Shown here: positions 51,401-56,905 of the stretch, one piece after another
Position numbering within the stretch: position 1 is the first letter of the stretch
Layout: every line of letters starts with the position of its first letter
Assembly: GCA_004794785.1 (NCBI GenBank)
Contig: SJOL01010677.1
Coordinates: 14,032-78,031 of the forward strand
Direction: 5' to 3'
DNA from: Opisthorchis felineus
Lineage: Eukaryota > Platyhelminthes > Trematoda > Opisthorchiida > Opisthorchiidae
DNA length: 64,000 bases
Translations under genes and position numbers: made by a program
The notes under the pieces: model-generated
What the model was told of the DNA's origin: nothing
What the model saw: only the letters and a program-made list of their open reading frames with translations
Databases searched by the model: none

Positions 51401-54400
51401 AACATTGAATATAACCACTCACTACATTCCCACTGACGTACCACACGGCTTCGCTTCACAGCAACACACTTGGGATGTCACTTCTATTAGTGTTGAAGCG
51501 CTTATCCTCTTGACGCCAGCCCAGTGACCTGCTCTGCAACTTTAATCAAAAACTTCTCTTCATTTAAACCGTTGTGTGACCCATAGCGCTTTGCAGATCT
51601 CCAATTCTTAGCCATTTCGAATACTGAGTTCCGAGCTTGAGGTTGCACGCGTGTGAAATGGAGGTACTGAACTATTGCGAATAAGAGTGGTTATTTATGT
51701 AGGATTTAGAAATCTGCTGTGTAGTTCCTGCCCGTGTCGTACCGCGGAAGATTTACTGATCTTACTATGTGTTGCTGACTCGTAATGTCTACAGTAGAAC
51801 AACTTTTGTGGAAGCTTGAATTTGAGGTCACGCAGCTGGTGGCTTTGAATACTATTATCACAGACTCAAAGATTTCTGAGTAGTTAGTTATTGAAATATC
51901 CAACTTGAATACAACTAATGAGCATATAAATGGCGAATGCATCAAACTAAACTGAAAAGCGGACTAACCTGTCAGTAATTTGTATGGCTACTTAAAAGCT
52001 TAGAAACACAAACCTTGACTTGACATCTCCATGCAATAGTCCATTCTTGTGCAAGAAGTTAAGAGCCATAATTAATTGAACTGCCCACACGCCGACTTGG
52101 TGTTCTTCCATGTGTCTCCCATTTTCATTCAAATTCTTTAGGTAGCTCTGGAGACTCCCACCCTATAGAAGAAATCGAAGAAACCACAAGATTATGAGAT
52201 GTTTGGAGCACACAGTTGTATATAAGTATATAGAAAACACTTCAAAATACCATGAACGCATGAACGATGCTTATGCGATGTGTCTCTGGTCCCCATGAAA
52301 GCCCAGGCATTTGCATGTGGTAAGCCCTGGAAACACCTGGGTCTTATTTTAAAAAGGGACTCAACTGAATCCCCGCTAAACCCTTTGTTCATGTTATTCT
52401 TCAAATGAACGTGCTGTACAAAGGCTGCCTCATGTTTCAGCTGTTACGATGTACCAGATATACCAGATTATACATTTTTGACGGAAAACTACTCATAAAG
52501 TTGCTAAAAACTCGGACAGCCATCCTCGGGGCTCATCAGGTGGGCGCAACCTCTGAGTTTCCTTCCACCTGAGGTAAAATACTCTTGGAGGTTGCACAAC
52601 TCACAACACTCAAGCTCTAAATTCCTTGAACCCAGCTCGGAATATGACTAAGTTGGCCGCTTTCATCCGTCGCCTCAGATGCAGCATTGTAAGTGTTCTA
52701 GCAAAATAATTTGCGACAGCAGTTAATTTCGACGGTAACCGCGTTAACTACTGTAAAGTGAAGTCCCAGTTCTGTCTTAATTGTTCCTAAGCGTCCAGGC
52801 TGTGGAAGACTTTCATTCGGGATGTATGTTTCTCAAGCTCAGATATTCATGGAAGATCAAGTGTGTTGTTGCTAGTGCGCATCAATTTGAACTAACTTTT
52901 TGGAGGCAGCCCAAGCAGAACCAAAGGACTTTTATTCAGACAGAAGTTTGGTCCATTCTGCTTACTTCACAATATTCACAGAGAATGGTAATGTGTTCCT
53001 TTTCCAAAAAGCAGCTGAAATATTGCAGCAGAAATGGGTGACGCAATCCAACTAAAATCCGCAATTTCTCCAACAATTTGCCCTGTTCATCTGAATTGCA
53101 TTCACCGACCGCAAAAGGTTTGACGACACAAAGATCCCTACACGAAATTTATTGTTCACATCAGTTAATAATCACCTGGAAAAACACTGGTTTTCTTTGC
53201 TTTGATGTTTTTTCCAACGCACCAATTTGGTTCCCCATTTATCCAAAAGTTTGACAGTATAATAATGGCATCTGATGAACTCGTGTGTCATTGATTCAGG
53301 AAGAAATGATTGTTTTGTATGTATCGTGTGACCTGAAGTTCAACAGAAAATTGTGCTAACTTTATAAATACGCTCCCTAAAATGGGTGAAGAGACGACGA
53401 ATTCCTATTGTTCGCGTGAGTGAATGACAGTTTTTGAAAAGTAGAATAACAGCACTCACCTTTACAATTGTCTGAACTGTGGAGAAAATAACGTCATCAT
53501 CATCATTATCAATAACACAGCAACACAAAAGTAGTAACAACTTGTGTTTGACAACCAAGTGATCCCGGAAAAAGAAGACTCCAGTGAGGAGTGAGAACCT
53601 TGCAGGAAGCCCATACACAGTGGTCAAGAGCAAGATGTACTGCACCCAGTTGAGGCTCACCATGCTGTGAAGACATTGGCGGTTAAACATTTGAAGGCTT
53701 TTGAGCTAATCAGAAATGAACTTAGGACTTCTGCCATGGTCGTTGTGCAGCCGCGGCCTTTTACTCTCACCTAAATTTGTTTCTGACTCTTGTTAGCAAA
53801 TATTGTTCGTGTGTTGATAATGGTTAAAGTCCCCCCCCCCGACGCCCACCATCTTGCATCTTACTCGGTGAGGTCACAATGGTACTGAGGCCAGTAATCA
53901 TGTTACAGCTGGAATTAGGCCCTCACTCCTAGGACTGCAGCAATTGCTTGCTAAATCACTTTGAGTGAAGGGACAATGGCTGATTAGTCTCAGTTTTCTG
54001 GGACGAATTCCCGTTTCCATATCAGTTCGAAAATTCCATTACAGGATAGAACCTATCTCACCATGGGTTTATGTATTTCTTGTATAATGACTGTCTTGAA
54101 AGATTTGTCCCTAGAGGAGGGTGAACCAATTGTGGAATTGATCATCATCCTCCCTCAAAATTATTCAAACTTATTCATGAACAAAGCGCAGCAACATTTT
54201 CCTCAAAGCTGTATCTGAATCTGGGTTAAACGCTGGCATTGTGAAAATGTCTGTTATTCCTGTTGTTTTCGATTAGTTTGTTTTATGGGAGAGAGAAGAA
54301 GGATTTTATGGGTTTTCTTGTGCCACCAGCTAACGCCCTAAGCTTTATTTGAATAAAACCTGGCATGAGAATTTGTCTCGTAAAATTACCTGGAATTTTC

Positions 54401-54484
54401 CTTGGGTGAAATCCATAAGAGCAAACACCCCATGAAAACCAGTGAAAGACTAATTCCGGCTTGAATATTGCTTCTGTAACTCAT
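17177..54484 (-). CDS. NEK-like pseudokinase gene, 14 exons, 784 residues (whole gene span)
   Basis: This gene model was assembled from splice signals on the minus strand. Exons: 54390-54484, 52966-53137, 52014-52162, 50388-50549, 48994-49143, 46669-46912, 45462-45547, 40937-41119, 37163-37226, 33144-33303, 30052-30453, 24304-24519, 21032-21110, 17177-17369. All introns are GT-AG, all phases join, and the sum is 2355 nt with one terminal TAA. The kinase domain covers residues 1 to about 262: VVK lysine 38, RHP at 62-64, HGD at 133-135 (normally HRD), CGLE at 151-154 where GDFG is expected, SPE at 177-179, DVW at 191-193, RPS at 258-260. NEK kinases act in cell cycle, cilium and DNA-damage signalling. 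Loss of the DFG aspartate predicts weak or no catalysis and a scaffold or allosteric role. The middle (about 263-695) is charged and linker-like with possible coiled coils. The last ~80 residues resemble the NEK1-type tail. NEK membership is inferred by motif; gene structure is more certain than family name. Confidence 0.85.
17450..17665. repeat. Degenerate AT-rich array
   Basis: Loose repetition of short units such as ataatata, gtataatac and agtgtacc, not a clean period. It lies in intron 13, about 80 nt upstream of exon 14. Confidence 0.5.
20046..20140 (+). repeat. Dispersed repeat copy A
   Basis: ttgctgaag...cggcagcccacgaacg...ccttcttgaggcttaccagg...gcaatctctgag. A diverged copy of the core unit seen at 22066, 39078, 46886, 52500 and 55487. 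In intron 13 of the NEK-like gene. Confidence 0.7.
21032..21110 (-). CDS. NEK-like gene exon 13
   Basis: Residues 695-720, acceptor caagttgcag, donor CGCAA|gtgagt. Encodes [13 protein letters not shown], leading into the C-terminal domain. A second AG (ataccag) 8 nt into the exon is possible but would not keep the phase from exon 12. Confidence 0.85.
21412..21443. repeat. (TA)16 microsatellite
   Basis: Perfect TA dinucleotide run in intron 12 of the NEK-like gene. Confidence 0.98.
22066..22370 (+). repeat. Dispersed repeat copy B
   Basis: Core cagcccacgaccgggttcgc, then tcatcagacaggcgcagtca, followed by flanking modules of the same family (gatttggttttgacgggaga, cacatgtttcagtttgtgc). In intron 12. 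Confidence 0.75.
24304..24519 (-). CDS. NEK-like gene exon 12
   Basis: Residues 623-694, acceptor ctttctatttag, donor ATACAG|gtaagt. Acidic and proline-containing ([18 protein letters not shown]). Phase 1 in and out. Confidence 0.87.
25522..25890 (+). repeat. Possible solo LTR
   Basis: Begins tgtcaggagggatttcagcc and is richer in CpG and GC than its flanks for about 300 bp, as many Ty3 LTRs are in this type of genome. No end motif, partner LTR or target duplication was found. In intron 11. Confidence 0.2.
26188..26218. repeat. atatatgtcat tandem
   Basis: About 2.7 copies of an 11-mer (atatatgtcat) in intron 11. Confidence 0.85.
30052..30453 (-). CDS. NEK-like gene exon 11 (longest exon)
   Basis: Residues 489-622, acceptor tttactcgtag, donor GTGAGC|gtgagt. 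402 bp of uninterrupted coding. Polar, with Glu/Gln/Thr-rich stretches and a possible phosphosite cluster ([11 protein letters not shown]). No known domain seen. Confidence 0.87.
33144..33303 (-). CDS. NEK-like gene exon 10
   Basis: Residues 436-488, acceptor attcttttcag, donor CTATG|gtatgt. Contains a helical stretch ([19 protein letters not shown]) likely to form a coiled coil, then [14 protein letters not shown]. Phase 0 in, phase 1 out. Confidence 0.9.
34046..34206 (+). CDS. Possible plus-strand exon, unknown protein
   Basis: An open frame bounded by acceptor cgttcgtcacag and donor ctgcag|gtaagg, with an ATG at 34049. It reads [19 protein letters not shown] and later [15 protein letters not shown]. 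It ends in phase 2 and does not join the 36867 gene start. Codon content looks protein-like, but no family is recognised. It sits in intron 9 of the NEK-like gene on the other strand. Confidence 0.3.
34655..34760 (+). repeat. tRNA-related SINE-like sequence
   Basis: tggccaagtggttcagccgg at 34669 resembles a Pol III A box, and ggggtatgactc at 34703 resembles a degenerate B box at suitable spacing. It does not fold as a working tRNA gene. In intron 9 of the NEK-like gene, opposite strand. Confidence 0.3.
36867..40243 (+). CDS. Possible nested three-exon gene, 75 residues
   Basis: Exons 36867-36908, 36969-37093 and 40183-40243 on the plus strand sum to 228 nt (75 codons plus TAA). The first intron is 60 nt with donor TTCAGA|gtaaga and acceptor cctttttcag, typical of the very short flatworm introns. 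The second is 3089 nt with donor GGACG|gtagat and acceptor tttccttag. The protein starts [13 protein letters not shown], then [12 protein letters not shown], which faintly recalls helix 1 of acyl-CoA-binding proteins, but the rest does not match that fold. It lies antisense to the NEK-like gene: exon 9 of that gene (37163-37226) falls in the second intron here. Function unknown; it could be coincidence of splice signals. Confidence 0.4.
37163..37226 (-). CDS. NEK-like gene exon 9
   Basis: Residues 414-435, strong acceptor ttgccttcccctag, donor AAAGAA|gtaagg. Hydrophilic ([14 protein letters not shown]). It is the exon that makes the phases of exons 8 and 10 compatible. Confidence 0.82.
39078..39460 (+). 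repeat. Dispersed repeat copy C
   Basis: Full-looking copy: gttgcttaagactccttgac, agcccacgaccattttcgc, ggctcatcgggtaggcgcag, tttccgtcaacattatgtt, then the second module ccggctgcatctctcgctta, catgtttcagttggtgcgg and the tail aaaccaaattggtatgcata. In intron 8. Confidence 0.8.
40937..41119 (-). CDS. NEK-like gene exon 8 (acidic linker)
   Basis: Residues 353-413, acceptor tgcttttctag, donor TCAAG|gtaagc. Very acidic and serine-rich (for example [11 protein letters not shown] and [12 protein letters not shown]). Likely disordered, as in NEK regulatory tails. Phase 2 in and out. Confidence 0.87.
41890..42872 (+). mobile_element. 5'-truncated Penelope-like element with GIY-YIG endonuclease
   Basis: One continuous frame from 41892 to TGA at 42870. 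It begins at the reverse-transcriptase palm motif CYVDDT (41898-41915), then [39 protein letters not shown], the linker [20 protein letters not shown], and a GIY-YIG nuclease region ([20 protein letters not shown]). Only two nonsense codons interrupt it, TGA at 42057 and TAG at 42087, with no frameshift. This order is that of endonuclease-bearing Penelope-like elements, which copy themselves by target-primed reverse transcription. The N-terminal two thirds are missing. Canonical YVGETGR has become YVRRTGR. It lies in intron 7 of the NEK-like gene, antisense to it. Confidence 0.88.
42270..42872 (+). CDS. Open C-terminal part of the Penelope-like element
   Basis: 200 uninterrupted codons downstream of the two nonsense codons. 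It contains the linker and the GIY-YIG nuclease-like region (about residues 71-160 of the frame). Expression is not implied. The 3' flank to about 43150 is probably its untranslated region, but the end could not be fixed. Confidence 0.8.
   Translation: MRSLKKKTSQQKSQQEQAPRRVVLPYIKNISELATRLLAQKGILVAHKPKATLRQLISRPRGNRNKTKRNNVINQINYDNCNKLYVRRTGRKLYTRIKDHNSAVRGRDAPSSISMYKEQEDHKFNPQNAKTLAHEDTRHGWEFLKAWYSMADSINRCIELDPIYAPLRAKDMYLNRYTQGEPKIGFTNKETRNNRFTKPL
43484..43526. repeat. acatgaaaaa tandem
   Basis: Imperfect copies of acatgaaaa(aa) in intron 7. Confidence 0.7.
43689..44428 (+). CDS. Possible plus-strand short exons, unknown protein
   Basis: Several coding-looking pieces with splice signals lie here in intron 7 of the NEK-like gene, antisense to it. 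One starts ATGTGGCACAGTTC with donor GATTGG|gtgagc; one reads [19 protein letters not shown] after acceptor tttacccag; one reads ELQLQRFQ at 43963-43989; and one reads [19 protein letters not shown] with donor GCGAA|gtaagt at 44428. Phases join only for some pairs. This may be a small nested gene or chance. Confidence 0.22.
44949..44957. repeat. C9 homopolymer
   Basis: Nine Cs in intron 7; a likely site of indel error. Confidence 0.95.
45462..45547 (-). CDS. NEK-like gene exon 7
   Basis: Residues 325-352, acceptor gttgttacag, donor ATCTG|gtgagt. The helical, charged sequence [15 protein letters not shown] and [12 protein letters not shown] suggests a short coiled coil just after the kinase domain. 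Confidence 0.85.
46669..46912 (-). CDS. NEK-like gene exon 6 (end of kinase domain, partly repeat-derived)
   Basis: Residues 243-324, acceptor gttttcag|C, donor TTTCAA|gtgaga. It supplies the RPS motif (residues 258-260) that closes the kinase domain, then a basic linker ([21 protein letters not shown]). The surrounding frame stays open for 168 codons. The first 27 coding bases and the acceptor are part of a dispersed repeat copy that continues to about 47015. This adds roughly six residues before the RPS helix compared with NEK1. An earlier donor (TGCAG|gtatgc at 46847) breaks the phase with exon 7. Confidence 0.75.
46886..47015 (+). repeat. Dispersed repeat copy D, overlaps exon 6
   Basis: agacgtaacacactactcat, gttgctgaaaactctgtgac, agcccacgatcggtttcgct, cccatcgggtaggtgcac, gttctacttgagcccg. 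Its left end runs into exon 6 of the NEK-like gene: bases 46886-46912 are both repeat and coding sequence on the minus strand, and the intron side gives the acceptor. Confidence 0.8.
48994..49143 (-). CDS. NEK-like gene exon 5 (alpha-F to alpha-G)
   Basis: Residues 193-242, acceptor ctacatag, donor GATGC|gtatgt. It completes DVWSLG and contains [13 protein letters not shown] and [13 protein letters not shown], which match the NEK C-lobe. Phase 2 in and out. Confidence 0.92.
49797..49820. repeat. (TA) microsatellite
   Basis: About 12 TA units in intron 4. Confidence 0.95.
50388..50549 (-). CDS. NEK-like gene exon 4 (activation segment)
   Basis: Residues 139-192, acceptor ttcttcag, donor TCTG|gtaagt. 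It encodes [11 protein letters not shown] followed by CGLE in place of GDFG, then an activation segment ending LYHLSPEV and KADVW. The metal-binding aspartate is absent. The SPE (APE-type) and DxW landmarks are intact. Confidence 0.93.
52014..52162 (-). CDS. NEK-like gene exon 3 (alpha-D to catalytic loop)
   Basis: Residues 90-138, acceptor ttctatag, donor TCAAG|gtttgt. It begins with the GGSL motif after the hinge and ends in the catalytic loop LLHGDVKS. The catalytic Asp135 is kept, but the HRD arginine is glycine. Phase 0 in, phase 2 out. Confidence 0.92.
52420..52570 (+). repeat. Dispersed repeat copy E
   Basis: catgtttcagctgttacgat, then actactcataaagttgctaa, ggacagccatcctcggggct, catcaggtgggcgcaacctc. 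Modules are rearranged and part of the core is deleted. In intron 2 of the NEK-like gene. Confidence 0.65.
52966..53137 (-). CDS. NEK-like gene exon 2 (kinase N-lobe)
   Basis: Residues 32-89, acceptor cgtgtag|GG, donor GTGAA|gtaagc. It holds the beta-3 lysine (CVVKPF, Lys38), an alpha-C helix (LLEKLRIL, with Glu55 one residue off the usual position), the [13 protein letters not shown] strand and the hinge ILCEYCE. An alternative acceptor tttcag at 53015 lies inside the exon and would delete the lysine, but the longer form restores a full N-lobe. Confidence 0.88.
53831..53840. repeat. C10 homopolymer
   Basis: Ten Cs in intron 1; a likely site of indel error. Confidence 0.95.
54390..54484 (-). 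CDS. NEK-like gene exon 1 (start codon)
   Basis: Residues 1-31, ATG at 54484-54482, donor CAG|gtaatt, ends with two bases of an Arg codon. It supplies the first kinase strands: Tyr3, Gly10 and the GCLLL segment fit the spacing of the NEK start, but the glycine loop is degenerate and the stretch [15 protein letters not shown] is hydrophobic enough to mimic a signal anchor. It is the least secure exon. A further upstream exon or a different first exon is possible. Confidence 0.45.
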
Positions 54485-54507
54485 ACGTTGACACAATTTC
54501 CACAGTT

Positions 54508-54717
54508 ATGTCATGTTACCCTGATACTCAGTCATGTGAGGATAAACATGCACTCTTAGCCCCCGCCTCATCATCTGCATCTAGAGATCACTTTTTAGAA
54601 CATAAATTTCTTTCGAACATTTTGGAAGAAAAACCGCTGGATTCATTGCTGGGCATCGGTTCACTAATAACAGAAAAGCTCAATCAAGCCAAGTGGGGAA
54701 GTTGGAAGTCTGGTTGA
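54508..54717 (+). CDS. Possible ORF or last exon opposite the NEK-like start
   Basis: A 69-codon plus-strand frame beginning ATGTCATGTTACCC right after a good acceptor (atttccacag), ending TGA. It reads LEHKFLSNILEEKPLDSLL then LITEKLNQAKW, amphipathic and protein-like. Its ATG is 23 bp from the predicted start codon of the minus-strand NEK-like gene. It may be a terminal exon of a gene from the left or a first exon of a divergent gene; no family recognised. Confidence 0.3.
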   Translation: MSCYPDTQSCEDKHALLAPASSSASRDHFLEHKFLSNILEEKPLDSLLGIGSLITEKLNQAKWGSWKSG

Positions 54718-55486
54718 GTTTTGTGACAAACAGATACAATTACGGGATGTGTTTTCCTTCCATTTGTCTAGGAATATAACATCACTTAGTTCTGCCGGTA
54801 TACCGTCAAACTGCTCTACAATTACCCACGATTGAGGATGACCAACATAGGGCCAAGAGGTTTGTTTTTGCATTCGTCAATGTATTCTATCCTCACAGTG
54901 ATTTTTTCACATTCACTTAGTCTACTTAGTAGAAATTCTAATATTATTATCCAAATCTCAAAACTTTTTATGAGGATCGACAGATAGAAATTATCTGCAC
55001 TTAGTCACGGGGTGTCTCTGGTGAATCGATAGGCATTCAGTTTTTGCTAGATTCAGGTAAACTGGATCGCAAAAACTACTCTTTGCAGAGCACTTTATGA
55101 CAATTTAATGTCACCGATAACATGTCCTTCTAGTAGCAGACAGGCGATCGTTGTTGATTTACTGGGACTGAATCATCCCTGATAACCCCGCAGAAGGGTT
55201 GAGTTCCCCAAGGAGGTACCGACTTTTTCTGAGCCTATTCATGTTTGTATTCTATTCATGTTTGTATGTTTCGAAATGTTGAGCAAAGATTTTAGATTTT
55301 TGGTTTAATTTTTAGTAAAAATTCATCAGAATTTCTCTCATTAACAAACTCGAAGCTATTTGTGTATAATCTGCACGAAACTACGTGCTTTCACGCTTAA
55401 AGGTAAGGGAACTGAAGAGTCTCCAGTGCGAGGCTTCATTAGCCTAAGTAGACTGTAGAGGATCTGCTAAGAACCTTATGTATAGT

Positions 55487-55722
55487 CGTAATACACTACT
55501 CATAAGGTTGCTGAGGACCCTTCGACAGCTCACGACCGGTTCCGCCCTTCTTGTGGCTCATCAGTTATGCGCAGTCCCCGAGTTTCCGTCAACCTTATAT
55601 CAGGTTTGAGTAGAACATACGGTTGACGGAAACTAGGGGACTGCATCTATTTGATGAGCCCCAAGAAGGGCGAAACCGGTCGTAGGCTGTCGAAGAGTTT
55701 TCAGCAAGCTTAGTGTATTACG
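55487..55722. repeat. Fold-back of two head-to-head dispersed repeat copies (copy F)
   Basis: Left arm 55487-55600 (cgtaatacactactcataag ... cgagtttccgtcaacc) and right arm 55615-55722 (ggttgacggaaactagggg ... gtgtattacg) are inverted copies of the core unit, with a spacer of about 14 bp. The right side continues to about 55884 with the family's second module (catcaggtggcctggggcag, gaaaccaaattgatatgcaa). Confidence 0.85.
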
Positions 55723-56743
55723 TCTACACATGTAACGCGATATCTCGAATATCGTGCCAACTGAAACATCAGGTGGCCTGGGGCAGCACATTCAGTTGCT
55801 TAAAAACATCATAAACTAGGAATCCAGCTGGGTTCCAGGTGAGTCTCCAGTCGAAACCAAATTGATATGCAAATGAGTGCATTTGTAGAAAACTTTACGT
55901 ATGCTTACATTTGAGTTGATTTAGAGTATCATCACAGTAAGTAAAATGTCATGAGGTTTTTACCGGACTTGCAAAACCTAGCGTTCTATGCCACGGCTTT
56001 AAAAACGAATTGGTCGTGTTTGGCTTCATTGTGTTTCGCTGTGGGACTTCACTGACTATTCACTAACTGGAAATTTCCTGAAAGAAGCTGTCCAGTGTTA
56101 CGAGATTCTCGTTCTCCATCCATTAAATTTTTCGGTTGAGAAGTTTACGGACTCTGTGCTAACATGTTGGTGCCGAGGTGAATGGTAATACGAAAGCGTG
56201 CCTCTCAATTTTCTCTTTCTATGCAGTATTTTTACCACCAACCAAATGATCGGAAAACAGTCATAGTCACGAAAATCGAAGATTGGCCTGGCGTCTGAAA
56301 GATTTCAAGAAAGTGGTTGGAGCAATCACCACTTACGAATGGACGCAAAATTTGCACTGTGCTGTTGTATTATCTACACCTTTGTGCGGTAGGGAGACAT
56401 GAAAGGGTTATTGGCAACCTTGATCGACTTCATCAGCGGTGTCTGTTGGGGACAATACGTATGAACTGACAGAAATGGATCCTCAGTGCTCGAGCACTTC
56501 AAGAGGAAAACATTTATGCTATTCAGGTCATCTTAAGTTACAACCAACTGTGCTGTTTATGCCATATGGAGCGCACAGTATCGGACCACATTCTTAAATA
56601 ACTCTATGGGACAGCGAAGAATAGTCCTCTAGGTTAATATAAAGACAAATATAAAGATAAACAGTTTTGAATCTAACTCACGAAAAATCTAACGCTGGAA
56701 AGAGACACCTGGCAAAATACCATACTCTCATGTGTGATGCATT

Positions 56744-56905
56744 TTGAGACCCAGTGAGTCTCAGTACTCGGACGTAAACTCTCCGTTCGTGAGCGGCTTG
56801 CAACGGGCTTACCAAAACCAACAGCGGTATACCTATGCAGCTACTCAGCCTGTGTATGCATCTGCTGGAGCAAAATTGAACTTGGTGAAGTTTAGTGCTG
56901 TAATG
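56744..56905 (+). CDS. Possible plus-strand coding segment, unknown
   Basis: The frame reads SESQYSDVNSPFVSGLQRAY and then YTYAATQPVYASAGAKLNL, rich in Tyr, Gln, Ser and Ala like a disordered protein tail. No strong acceptor is seen. A possible donor follows AACTTG. Weak candidate. Confidence 0.2.

Noticed and set aside
53340..53690. 116-codon minus-strand frame next to kinase exon 2, first suspected to be the N-lobe
   Set aside because: No kinase motif; the N-lobe is fully explained by 52966-53137.
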